Shown here piece after piece: positions 11,581-25,400 of a DNA stretch of 64,000 bases. The stretch's first letter is position 1, and every line of letters starts with the position of its first letter. Both the position numbers and the translations under genes were made by a program. The stretch covers positions 34,275,201 to 34,339,200 of the forward strand of contig OW799235.1 in assembly GCA_941918925.1 (NCBI GenBank), read 5' to 3'. This DNA comes from Phyto melanocephala. Its lineage: Eukaryota; Arthropoda; Insecta; Diptera; Rhinophoridae. The notes under the pieces were generated by a model. The model was not told the origin of the DNA and searched no databases. It was given only the letters and a program-made list of their open reading frames with translations.

Positions 11581-14330
11581 CAACCTACTACTCCTTTCTG
11601 TGCTCCTGTTCCAAAAATGTATGTAAATCGTAATTTTCTAAGTCGAAAAAAACTTTCAAATAAATTTGAATCGTTTGTTTGAACAATTTTCTCTAATTGC
11701 AACTTAATTAAATATTTTTCTTATTTTGAGTTTTTGTAAGTTGTGATGTCAATAAGAAAATTCACTTTGACAAATGTCAATACAAACGTCAGTTCAGATG
11801 ACAGAGTTGCCAACTTTTGTTTATGTTTATTTTTAATTCGCATTATTAACCTTTGCAACCTACTACTCCTTTCTGTGCTCCTGTTCCAAAAATGTATGTA
11901 AATCGTAATTTTCTAAGTCGAAAAAAACTTTCAAATAAATTTGAATCGTTTGTTTGAACAACTTTCTCTAATTGCAACTTAATTAAATATTTTTCTTTTT
12001 TTTGACTTCTTGTAAGTTGTGATGTCAACAAAAAAATTCATTTTGACAAATGTCAATTCAAATGTCAATACAAACGTCAGTTCAGATGACAGAATTGCCA
12101 ACTTTTGTTTATGTTTATTTTTAATTCGCATTATTAACCTTTGCAACCTACTACTCCTTTCTGTGCTCCTGTTCCAAAAATGTATGTAAATCGTAATTTT
12201 CTAAGTCGAAAAAAACTTTCAAGTAAATTTGAATCGTTTGTTTGAACAACTTTCTCTAATTGCAACTTAATTAAATATTTTTCTTATTTTGAGTTTTTGT
12301 AAGTTGTGATGTCAATAAGAAAATTAAATTTGACAAATGTCAATTCAAATGTCAATACAAACGTCAGTTCAGATGACAGAGTTGCCAACTTTTGTTTATG
12401 TTTATTTTTAATTCGCATATCAACCTTTGCAACCTACTACTCCTTTCTGTGCTCCTGTTCCAAAAATGTATGTAAATCGTAATTTTCTAAGTCGAAAAAA
12501 ACTATCAAATAAATTTGAATCGTTTGTTTGAACAATTTTCTCTAATTGCAACTTAATTAAATATTTTTCTTTTTTTGACTTCTTGTAAGTTGTGATGTCA
12601 ATAAAAAAATTCATTTTGACAAATGTCAATTCAAATGTCAATACAAACGTCAGTTCATATGACAGAGTTGCCAACTTTTGTTTATGTTAATTTTTAATTC
12701 GCATTACCAACCTTTGCATCCTACTACTGCTTTCTGTGCTCCTGTTCCAAAAATGAATGTTAATCGTAATTTTTTAAGTCGAAAAAAACTTTGGAATTTT
12801 CTGTCGAAAAAATTTTTCAAATAAATTAGTTTGACAAATGTCAATACAAACGTCAGTTCAGATGTCAGAGTTGCCAACTTTTGTTTATGTTAGTTTTAAA
12901 CTCGCATTACCAACCTTTGCAACCTACTACTCCTTTCTGTGCTCCTGTTCCAAAAATGTATGTAAATCGTAATTTTCTAAGTCGAAAAAAGCTTTCAAAT
13001 AAATTTGAATCGTTTGTTTGAACAATTTTCTCTAATTGCAACTTAATTAAATATTTTTCATTTTTTGACTTCTTGTAAGTTGTGATGTCATTAAAAAAAT
13101 TCAGTTTGACAAATGTCAATTCAAATGTCAATACAAACGTCAGTTCAGATGACAGAGTTGCCAACTTTTGTTTATGTTTATTTTTAATTCGCATTATCAA
13201 CCTTTGCAACCTTCTACTCCTTTCTGTGCTCCTGTTCCAAAAATGTATGTAAATCGTAATTTTCTAAGTCGAAAAAAACTTTCAAATAAATTTGAATCGT
13301 TTGTTTGAACAATTTTCTCTAATTGCAACTTAATTAAATATTTTTCTTTTTTTAACTTCTTGTAAGTTGTGATGTCAATAAAAAAATTCATTTTGACAAA
13401 CGTCAATTTAAATGTCAATACAAACGTCAGTTCAGATGACAGTGTAGCCAACTTTTGTTTATGTTAATTTTTAATTCGTATTACCAACCTTTGCAACGTA
13501 CTACTCCTTCCTGTGCTCCTGTTCCAAAAATGAATGTAAATCGTATTTTTCTAAGTCGAAAAAAAACTTTCAAATAAATTTGAATCGTTTGAACAATCAA
13601 ATAAAGTTGGAAGAAGTATTTATTATCTATCATCAGCTTTTACAATTTTTCCCTAATTGCAACTTAATTAAATATTTTTCTTTTTTTGACTTCTTGTAAG
13701 TTGTGATGTCAATAAAAAAATTCACTTTAACAAATGTCAATACAAACGTCAGTTCAGATGACAGTGTTGCCAACTTTTGTTTATGTTTATTTTTAATTCG
13801 CATTATCAACCTTTGCAACCTACTACTCCTTTCTGTGCTCCTGTTCCAAAAATGTATGTAAATCGTAATTTTCTAAGTCGAAAAAAACTTTTAAATAAAT
13901 TTGAATCGTTTGTTTGAACAATTTTCTCTAATTGCAACTTTTTTCTTTTTTTTCTTTTTTTGACTTCTTGTAAGTTGTGATGTCAATAAAAAAATTCATT
14001 TTGACAAATGTCAATTCAAATGTCAATACAAACGTCAGTTCAGATGACAGTGTTGCCAACTTTTGTTATGTTAATTTTTAATTCGCATTACCAACCTTTG
14101 CAACGTACTACTCCTTTCTGTGCTCCTGTTCCAAAAATGTATGTAAATCGTAATTTTCTAAGTCGAAAAAAACTTTCATATCAATTTGAATCGTTTGAAC
14201 AATCAAATAAAGTTGGAAGAAGTATCTGTTATCATCAGCTTTTACGATTTTTCCCTAATTGCAACTCAATTAAATATTTTTCTTTTTTTGACTTTTTGTA
14301 AGTTGTGATGTCAATAAAAAAAATCCCTTT
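11560..14330 (+). repeat. Higher-order block H (about 3 kb of ordered monomers), one of several copies
   Basis: The ordered set is: class A units, a monomer with GTGATGTCAACAAAA, a class D unit, a unit with CGAAAAAAGCTTTC, then class B units ending with TCCCTTTAACAAACG. It recurs near 15,540-18,046 (offset 3,976), 20,420-23,190 (offset 8,858) and 38,310-41,080 (offset 17,889 from the 20-23 kb copy). A partial copy lies near 4,250-6,690 and a variant near 30,290-32,810. Constant offsets over more than 2 kb show block-wise amplification. Confidence 0.8.
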
Positions 14331-17300
14331 AACAAACGTCAATTCAAATGTCAATACAAACGTCAGTTCAGATGACAGTGTTGCCAACTTTTGTTTATGT
14401 TAATTTTTAATTCGCATTACCAACCTTTGCAACCTACTAATCCTTTCTGTGCTCCTGTTCCAAAAATGTATGTAAATCGTAATTTTCTAAGTCGAAAAAA
14501 ACTTTCAAATAAATTTGAATCGTTTGTTTGAACAATTTTCTCTAATTGCAACTTAATTAAATATTTTTCTTATTTTGAGTTTTTGTAAGTTGTGATGTCA
14601 ATAAGAAAATTCACTTTGACAAATGTCAATACAAACGTCAGTTCAGATGACAGAGTTGCCAACTTTTGTTTATGTTAATTTTTAATTCGCATTACCAACC
14701 TTTGCAACCTACTAATCCTTTCTGTGCTCCTGTTCCAAAAATGTATGTAAATCGTAATTTTCTAAGTCGAAAAAAACTTTCAAATAAATTTGAATCGTTT
14801 GTTGAACAATTTTCTCTAATTGCAACTTAATTAAATATTTTTATTTTTTTGACTTCTTGTAAGTTGTGATGTCAATAAAAAAATTCATTTTGACAAATGT
14901 CAATTCAAATGTCAATACAAACGTCAGTTCAGATGACAGAGTTGCCAACTTTTGTTTATGTTTATTTTTAATTCGCATTATCAACCTTTGCAACCTACTA
15001 CTCCTTTCTGTGCTCCTGTTCCAAAAATTTATGTAAATCGTAATTTTCCAAGTCGAAAAAAACTTTCAAATAAATTTGAATCGTTTGTTGAACAATTTTC
15101 TCTAATTGCAACTTAATTAAATATATTTTTTTGACTTCTTGTAAGTTGTGATGTCAATAAGAAAATTCAATTTGACAAATGTCAATTCAAATGTCAATAC
15201 AAACGTCAGTTCAGATGACAGAGTTGCCAACTTTTGTTTATGTTTGTTTTTAATTCGCATATCAACCTTTGCAACCTACTACTCCTTTCTGTGCTCCTGT
15301 TCCAAAAATGTTAGTAAATCGTAATTTTCTAAGTCGAAAAAAACTTTCAAATAAATTTGAATCGTTTGTTTGAAAAATTTTCTCTAATTGCAACTTAATT
15401 AAATATTTTTATTTTTTTGACTTCTTGTAAGTTGTGATGTCAATAAAAAATTCATTTTGACAAATGTCAATTTAAATGTCAATACAAACGTCAGTTCAGA
15501 TGACAGAGTTGCCAACTTTTGTTTATGTTTATTTTTAATTCGCATTATCAACCTTTGCAACCTACTACTCCTTTCTGTGCTCCTGTTCCAAAAATGTATG
15601 TAAATCGTAATTTTCTAAGTCGAAAAAAACTTTCAAATAAATTTGAATCGTTTGTTTGAACAATTTTCTCTAATTGCAACTTAATTAAATATTTTTCTTA
15701 TTTTGAGTTTTTGTAAGTTGTGATGTCAATAAGAAAATTCACTTTGACAAATGTCAATACAAACGTCAGTTCAGATGACAGAGTTGCCAACTTTTGTTTA
15801 TGTTTATTTTTAATTCGCATTATTAACCTTTGCAACCTACTACTCCTTTCTGTGCTCCTGTTCCAAAAATGTATGTAAATCGTAATTTTCTAAGTCGAAA
15901 AAAACTTTCAAATAAATTTGAATCGTTTGTTTGAACAACTTTCTCTAATTGCAACTTAATTAAATATTTTTCTTTTTTTTGACTTCTTGTAAGTTGTGAT
16001 GTCAACAAAAAAATTCATTTTGAAAAATTCAATTCAAATGTCAATACAAACGTCAGTTCAGATGACAGAATTGCCAACTTTTGTTTATGTTTATTTTTAA
16101 TTCGCATTATTAACCTTTGCAACCTACTACTCCTTTCTGTGCTCCTGTTCCAAAAATGTATGTAAATCGTAATTTTCTAAGTCGAAAAAAACTTTCAAGT
16201 AAATTTGAATCGTTTGTTTGAACAACTTTCTCTAATTGCAACTTAATTAAATATTTTTCTTATTTTGAGTTTTTGTAAGTTGTGATGTCAATAAGAAAAT
16301 TAAATTTGACAAATGTCAATTCAAATGTCAATACAAACGTCAGTTCAGATGACAGAGTTGCCAACTTTTGTTTATGTTTATTTTTAATTCGCATATCAAC
16401 CTTTGCAACCTACTACTCCTTTCTGTGCTCCTGTTCCAAAAATGTATGTAAATCGTAATTTTCTAAGTCGAAAAAAACTATCAAATAAATTTGAATCGTT
16501 TGTTTGAACAATTTTCTCTAATTGCAACTTAATTAAATATTTTTCTTTTTTTGACTTCTTGTAAGTTGTGATGTCAATAAAAAAATTCATTTTGACAAAT
16601 GTCAATTCAAATGTCAATACAAACGTCAGTTCATATGACAGAGTTGCCAACTTTTGTTTATGTTAATTTTTAATTCGCATTACCAACCTTTGCATCCTAC
16701 TACTGCTTTCTGTGCTCCTGTTCCAAAAATGAATGTTAATCGTAATTTTTTAAGTCGAAAAAAACTTTGGAATTTTCTGTCGAAAAAATTTTTCAAATAA
16801 ATTAGTTTGACAAATGTCAATACAAACGTCAGTTCAGATGTCAGAGTTGCCAACTTTTGTTTATGTTAGTTTTAAACTCGCATTACCAACCTTTGCAACC
16901 TACTACTCCTTTCTGTGCTCCTGTTCCAAAAATGTATGTAAATCGTAATTTTCTAAGTCGAAAAAAGCTTTCAAATAAATTTGAATCGTTTGTTTGAACA
17001 ATTTTCTCTAATTGCAACTTAATTAAATATTTTTCATTTTTTGACTTCTTGTAAGTTGTGATGTCATTAAAAAAATTCAGTTTGACAAATGTCAATTCAA
17101 ATGTCAATACAAACGTCAGTTCAGATGACAGAGTTGCCAACTTTTGTTTATGTTTATTTTTAATTCGCATTATCAACCTTTGCAACCTTCTACTCCTTTC
17201 TGTGCTCCTGTTCCAAAAATGTATGTAAATCGTAATTTTCTAAGTCGAAAAAAACTTTCAAATAAATTTGAATCGTTTGTTTGAACAATTTTCTCTAATT

Positions 17301-20300
17301 GCAACTTAATTAAATATTTTTCTTTTTTTAACTTCTTGTAAGTTGTGATGTCAATAAAAAAATTCATTTTGACAAACGTCAATTTAAATGTCAATACAAA
17401 CGTCAGTTCAGATGACAGTGTAGCCAACTTTTGTTTATGTTAATTTTTAATTCGTATTACCAACCTTTGCAACGTACTACTCCTTCCTGTGCTTCTGTTC
17501 CAAAAATGAATGTAAATCGTATTTTTCTAAGTCGAAAAAAAACTTTCAAATAAATTTGAATCGTTTGAACAATCAAATAAAGTTGGAAGAAGTATTTATT
17601 ATCTATCATCAGCCTTTACAATTTTTCCCTAATTGCAACTTAATTAAATATTTTTCTTTTTTTGACTTCTTGTAAGTTGTGATGTCAATAAAAAAATTCA
17701 CTTTAACAAATGTCAATACAAACGTCAGTTCAGATGACAGTGTTGCCAACTTTTGTTTATGTTTATTTTTAATTCGCATTATCAACCTTTGCAACCTACT
17801 ACTCCTTTCTGTGCTCCTGTTCCAAAAATGTATGTAAATCGTAATTTTCTAAGTCGAAAAAAACTTTTAAATAAATTTGAATCGTTTGTTTGAACAATTT
17901 TCTCTAATTGCAACTTTTTTCTTTTTTTTCTTTTTTTGACTTCTTGTAAGTTGTGATGTCAATAAAAAAATTCATTTTGACAAATGTCAATTCAAATGTC
18001 AATACAAACGTCAGTTCAGATGACAGTGTTGCCAACTTTTGTTATGTTAGTTTTAAACTCGCATTATCAACCTTTGCAACCTTCTACTCCTTTCTGTGCT
18101 CCTGTTCCAAAAATGTATGTAAATCGTAATTTTCTAAGTCGAAAAAAACTTTCAAATAAATTTGAATCGTTTGTTTGAACAATTTTCTCTAATTGCAACT
18201 TAATTAAATATTTTTCTTTTTTTGACTTCTTGTAAGTTGTGATGTCAATAAAAAAATTCACTTTAACAAATGTCAATACAAACGTCAGTTCAGATGTCAG
18301 AGTTGCCAACTTTTGTTTATGTTAGTTTTAAACTCGCATTACCAACCTTTGCAACCTACTACTCCTTTCTGTGCTCCTGTTCCAAAAATGTATGTAAATC
18401 GTAATTTTCTAAGTCGAAAAAAGCTTTCAAATAAATTTGAATCGTTTGTTTGAACAATTTTCTCTAATTGCAACTTAATTAAATATTTTTCATTTTTTGA
18501 CTTCTTGTAAGTTGTGATGTCATTAAAAAAATTCAGTTTGACAAATGTCAATTCAAATGTCAATACAAACGTCAGTTCAGATGACAGAGTTGCCAACTTT
18601 TGTTTATGTTTATTTTTAATTCGCATTATCAACCTTTGCAACCTTCTACTCCTTTCTGTGCTCCTGTTCCAAAAATGTATGTAAATCGTAATTTTCTAAG
18701 TCGAAAAAAACTTTTAAATAAATTTGAATCGTTTGTTTGAACAATTTTCTCTAATTGCAACTTTTTTCTTTTTTTTCTTTTTTTGACTTCTTGTAAGTTG
18801 TGATGTCAATAAAAAAATTCATTTTGACAAATGTCAATTCAAATGTCAATACAAACGTCAGTTCAGATGACAGTGTTGCCAACTTTTGTTATGTTAATTT
18901 TTAATTCGCATTACCAACCTTTGCAACGTACTACTCCTTTCTGTGCTCCTGTTCCAAAAATGTATGTAAATCGTAATTTTCTAAGTCGAAAAAAACTTTC
19001 ATATCAATTTGAATCGTTTGAACAATCAAATAAAGTTGGAAGAAGTATCTGTTATCATCAGCTTTTACGATTTTTCCCTAATTGCAACTCAATTAAATAT
19101 TTTTCTTTTTTTGACTTTTTGTAAGTTGTGATGTCAATAAAAAAAATCCCTTTAACAAACGTCAATTCAAATGTCAATACAAACGTCAGTTCAGATGACA
19201 GTGTTGCCAACTTTTGTTTATGTTAATTTTTAATTCGCATTACCAACCTTTGCAACCTACTAATCCTTTCTGTGCTCCTGTTCCAAAAATGTATGTAAAT
19301 CGTAATTTTCTAAGTCGAAAAAAACTTTCAAATAAATTTGAATCGTTTGTTTGAACAATTTTCTCTAATTGCAACTTAATTAAATATTTTTCTTTTTTTG
19401 ACTTCTTGTAAGTTGTGATGTCAATAAAATTCATTTTGACAAACGTCAATTTAAATGTCAATACAAACGTCAGTTCAGATGACAGTGTAGCCAACTTTTG
19501 TTTATGTTAATTTTTAATTCGCATTACCAACCTTTGCAACGTACTACTCCTTCCTGTGCTCCTGTTCCAAAAATGAATGTAAATCGTATTTTTCTAAGTC
19601 GAAAAAAAACTTTCAAATAAATTTGAATCGTTTGAACAATCAAATAAAGTTGGAAGAAGTATTTATTATCTATCATCAGCTTTTACAATTTTTCCCTAAT
19701 TGCAACTTAATTAAATATTTTTCTTTTTTTGACTTCTTGTAAGTTGTGATGTCAATAAAAAAATTCAATTTGACAAATGTCAATTCAAATGTCAATACAA
19801 ACGTCAGTTCAGATGACAGAGTTGCCAACTTTTGTTTATGTTTATTTTTAATTCGCATTATCAACCTTTGCAACCTACTACTCCTTTCTGTGCTCCTGTT
19901 CCAAAAATTTATGTAAATCGTAATTTTCTAAGTCGAAAAAAACTTTCAAATAAATTTGAATCGTTTGTTGAACAATTTTCTCTAATTGCAACTTAATTAA
20001 ATATATTTTTTTGACTTCTTGTAAGTTGTGATGTCAATAAGAAAATTCAATTTGACAAATGTCAATTCAAATGTCAATACAAACGTCAGTTCAGATGACA
20101 GAGTTGCCAACTTTTGTTTATGTTTGTTTTTAATTCGCATATCAACCTTTGCAACCTACTACTCCTTTCTGTGCTCCTGTTCCAAAAATGTATGTAAATC
20201 GTAATTTTCTAAGTCGAAAAAAACTTTCAAATAAATTTGAATCGTTTGTTTGAACAATTTTCTCTAATTGCAACTTAATTAAATATTTTTATTTTTTTGA

Positions 20301-22429
20301 CTTCTTGTAAGTTGTGATGTCAATAAAAAAATTCATTTTGACAAATGTCAATTCAAATGTCAATACAAACGTCAGTTCAGATGACAGAGTTGCCAACTTT
20401 TGTTTATGTTTATTTTTAATTCGCATTATCAACCTTTGCAACCTACTACTCCTTTCTGTGCTCCTGTTCCAAAAATGTATGTAAATCGTAATTTTCTAAG
20501 TCGAAAAAAACTTTCAAATAAATTTGAATCGTTTGTTTGAACAATTTTCTCTAATTGCAACTTAATTAAATATTTTTCTTATTTTGAGTTTTTGTAAGTT
20601 GTGATGTCAATAAGAAAATTCACTTTGACAAATGTCAATACAAACGTCAGTTCAGATGACAGAGTTGCCAACTTTTGTTTATGTTTATTTTTAATTCGCA
20701 TTATTAACCTTTGCAACCTACTACTCCTTTCTGTGCTCCTGTTCCAAAAATGTATGTAAATCGTAATTTTCTAAGTCGAAAAAAACTTTCAAATAAATTT
20801 GAATCGTTTGTTTGAACAACTTTCTCTAATTGCAACTTAATTAAATATTTTTCTTTTTTTTGACTTCTTGTAAGTTGTGATGTCAACAAAAAAATTCATT
20901 TTGACAAATGTCAATTTAAATGTCAATACAAACGTCAGTTCAGATGACAGAATTGCCAACTTTTGTTTATGTTTATTTTTAATTCGCATTATTAACCTTT
21001 GCAACCTACTACTCCTTTCTGTGCTCCTGTTCCAAAAATGTATGTAAATCGTAATTTTCTAAGTCGAAAAAAACTTTCAAGTAAATTTGAATCGTTTGTT
21101 TGAACAACTTTCTCTAATTGCAACTTAATTAAATATTTTTCTTATTTTGAGTTTTTGTAAGTTGTGATGTCAATAAGAAAATTAAATTTGACAAATGTCA
21201 ATTCAAATGTCAATACAAACGTCAGTTCAGATGACAGAGTTGCCAACTTTTGTTTATGTTTATTTTTAATTCGCATATCAACCTTTGCAACCTACTACTC
21301 CTTTCTGTGCTCCTGTTCCAAAAATGTATGTAAATCGTAATTTTCTAAGTCGAAAAAAACTATCAAATAAATTTGAATCGTTTGTTTGAACAATTTTCTC
21401 TAATTGCAACTTAATTAAATATTTTTCTTTTTTTGACTTCTTGTAAGTTGTGATGTCAATAAAAAAATTAATTTTGACAAATGTCAATTCAAATGTCAAT
21501 ACAAACGTCAGTTCATATGACAGAGTTGCCAACTTTTGTTTATGTTAATTTTTAATTCGCATTACCAACCTTTGCATCCTACTACTGCTTTCTGTGCTCC
21601 TGTTCCAAAAATGAATGTTAATCGTAATTTTTTAAGTCGAAAAAAACTTTGGAATTTTCTGTCGAAAAAATTTTTCAAATAAATTAGTTTGACAAATGTC
21701 AATACAAACGTCAGTTCAGATGTCAGAGTTGCCAACTTTTGTTTATGTTAGTTTTAAACTCGCATTACCAACCTTTGCAACCTACTACTCCTTTCTGTGC
21801 TCCTGTTCCAAAAATGTATGTAAATCGTAATTTTCTAAGTCGAAAAAAGCTTTCAAATAAATTTGAATCGTTTGTTTGAACAATTTTCTCTAATTGCAAC
21901 TTAATTAAATATTTTTCATTTTTTGACTTCTTGTAAGTTGTGATGTCAATAAAAAAATTCAGTTTGACAAATGTCAATTCAAATGTCAATACAAACGTCA
22001 GTTCAGATGACAGAGTTGCCAACTTTTGTTTATGTTTATTTTTAATTCGCATTATCAACCTTTGCAACCTTCTACTCCTTTCTGTGCTCCTGTTCCAAAA
22101 ATGTATGTAAATCGTAATTTTCTAAGTCGAAAAAAACTTTCAAATAAATTTGAATCGTTTGTTTGAACAATTTTCTCTAATTGCAACTTAATTAAATATT
22201 TTTCTTTTTTTAACTTCTTGTAAGTTGTGATGTCAATAAAAAAATTCATTTTGACAAACGTCAATTTAAATGTCAATACAAACGTCAGTTCAGATGACAG
22301 TGTAGCCAACTTTTGTTTATGTTAATTTTTAATTCGTATTACCAACCTTTGCAACGTACTACTCCTTCCTGTGCTCCTGTTCCAAAAATGAATGTAAATC
22401 GTATTTTTCTAAGTCGAAAAAAAACTTTC

Positions 22430-25400
22430 AAATAAATTTGAATCGTTTGAACAATCAAATAAAGTTGGAAGAAGTATTTATTATCTATCATCAGCTTTTA
22501 CAATTTTTCCCTAATTGCAACTTAATTAAATATTTTTCTTTTTTTGACTTCTTGTAAGTTGTGATGTCAATAAAAAAATTCACTTTAACAAATGTCAATA
22601 CAAACGTCAGTTTAGATGACAGTGTTGCCAACTTTTGTTTATGTTTATTTTTAATTCGCATTATCAACCTTTGCAACCTACTACTCCTTTCTGTGCTCCT
22701 GTTCCAAAAATGTATGTAAATCGTAATTTTCTAAGTCGAAAAAAACTTTTAAATAAATTTGAATCGTTTGTTTGAACAATTTTCTCTAATTGCAACTTTT
22801 TTCTTTTTTTTCTTTTTTTGACTTCTTGTAAGTTGTGATGTCAATAAAAAAATTCATTTTGACAAATGTCAATTCAAATGTCAATACAAACGTCAGTTCA
22901 GATGACAGTGTTGCCAACTTTTGTTATGTTAATTTTTAATTCGCATTACCAACCTTTGCAACGTACTACTCCTTTCTGTGCTCCTGTTCCAAAAATGTAT
23001 GTAAATCGTAATTTTCTAAGTCGAAAAAAACTTTCATATCAATTTGAATCGTTTGAACAATCAAATAAAGTTGGAAGAAGTATCTGTTATCATCAGCTTT
23101 TACGATTTTTCCCTAATTGCAACTCAATTAAATATTTTTCTTTTTTTGACTTTTTGTAAGTTGTGATGTCAATAAAAAAAATCCCTTTAACAAACGTCAA
23201 TTCAAATGTCAATACAAACGTCAGTTCAGATGACAGTGTTGCCAACTTTTGTTTATGTTAATTTTTAATTCGCATTACCAACCTTTGCAACCTACTAATC
23301 CTTTCTGTGCTCCTGTTCCAAAAATGTATGTAAATCGTAATTTTCTAAGTCGAAAAAAACTTTCAAATAAATTTGAATCGTTTGTTTGAACAATTTTCTC
23401 TAATTGCAACTTAATTAAATATTTTTCTTTTTTTGACTTCTTGTAAGTTGTGATGTCAATAAAAAAATTCATTTTGACAAATGTCAATTTAAATGTCAAT
23501 ACAAACGTCAGTTCAGATGACAGAGTTGCCAACTTTTGTTTATGTTTATTTTTAATTCGCATTATCAACCTTTGCAACCTATTACTCCTTTCTGTGCTCC
23601 TGTTCCAAAAATGTATGTAAATCGTAATTTTCTAAGTCGAAAAAAACTTTCAAATAAATTTGAATCGTTTGTTTGAACAACTTTCTCTAATTGCAACTTA
23701 ATTAAATATTTTTCTTTTTTTAACTTCTTGTAAGTTGTGATGTCAATAAAAAAATTCATTTTGACAAACGTCAATTTAAATGTCAATACAAACGTCAGTT
23801 CAGATGACAGTGTAGCCAACTTTTGTTTATGTTAATTTTTAATTCGCATTACCAACCTTTGCAACGTACTACTCCTTCCTGTGCTCCTGTTCCAAAAATG
23901 AATGTAAATCGTATTTTTCTAAGTCGAAAAAAAACTTTCAAATAAATTTGAATCGTTTGAACAATCAAATAAAGTTGGAAGAAGTATTTATTATCTATCA
24001 TCAGCTTTTACAATTTTTCCCTAATTGCAACTTAATTAAATATTTTTCTTTTTTTGACTTCTTGTAAGTTGTGATGTCAATAAAAAAATTCATTTTGACA
24101 AACGTCAATTTAAATGTCAATACAAACGTCAGTTCAGATGACAGTGTAGCCAACTTTTGTTTATGTTAATTTTTAATTCGTATTACCAACCTTTGCAACG
24201 TACTACTCCTTTCTGTGCTCCTGTTCCAAAAATGTATGTAAATCGTAATTTTCTAAGTCGAAAAAAACTTTCAAATAAATTTGAATCGTTTGTTTGAACA
24301 ACTTTCTCTAATTGCAACTTAATTAAATATTTTTCTTTTTTTGACTTCTTGTAAGTTGTGATGTCAATAAGAAAATTCAATTTGACAAATGTCAATTATA
24401 ATGTCAATACAAACGTCAGTTCAGATGACAGAGTTGCCAACTTTTGTTTATGTTTATTTTTAATTCGCATTATCAACCTTTGCAACCTTCTACTCCTTTC
24501 TGTGCTCCTGTTCCAAAAATGTATGTAAATCGTAATTTTCTAAGTCGAAAAAAACTTTCAAATAAATTTGAATCGTTTGTTTGAACAATTTTCTCTAATT
24601 GCAACTTAATTAAATATTTTTCTTTTTTTTGACTTCTTGTAAGTTGTGATGTCAATAAAAAAATTCAATTTGACAAATGTCAATTATAATGTCAATACAA
24701 ACGTCAGTTCAGATGACAGAGTTGCCAACTTTTGTTTATCTTAATTTTTAATTCGCATTATTAACCTTTGCAACCTACTACTCCTTTCTGTGCTCCTGTT
24801 CCAAAAATGTATGTATGTAAATCGTAATTTTCTAAGTCGAAAAAAACTTTCAAATAAATTTGAATCGTCTGTTTGAACAATTTTCTCTAATTGCAACTTA
24901 ATTAAATATTTTTATTTTTTTGACTTCTTGTAAGTTGTGATGTCAATAAAAAAATTCATTTTGACAAATGTCAATTTAAATGTCAATACAAACGTCAGTT
25001 CAGATGACAGAGTTGCCAACTTTTGTTTATGTTTATTTTTAATTCGCATTATCAACCTTTGCAACCTACTACTCCTTTCTGTGCTCCTGTTCCAAAAATG
25101 TATGTAAATCGTAATTTTCTAAGTCGAAAAAAACTTTCAAATAAATTTGAATCGTTTGTTTGAACAACTTTCTCTAATTGCAACTTAATTAAATATTTTT
25201 CTTTTTTTTGACTTCTTGTAAGTTGTGATGTCAATAAAAAAATTCATTTTGACAAATGTCAATTCAAATGTCAATACAAACGTCAGTTCAGATGACAGAG
25301 TTGCCAACTTTTGTTTATGTTTATTTTTAATTCGCATTATCAACCTTTGCAACCTACTACTCCTTTCTGTGCTCCTGTTCCAAAAATTTATGTAAATCGT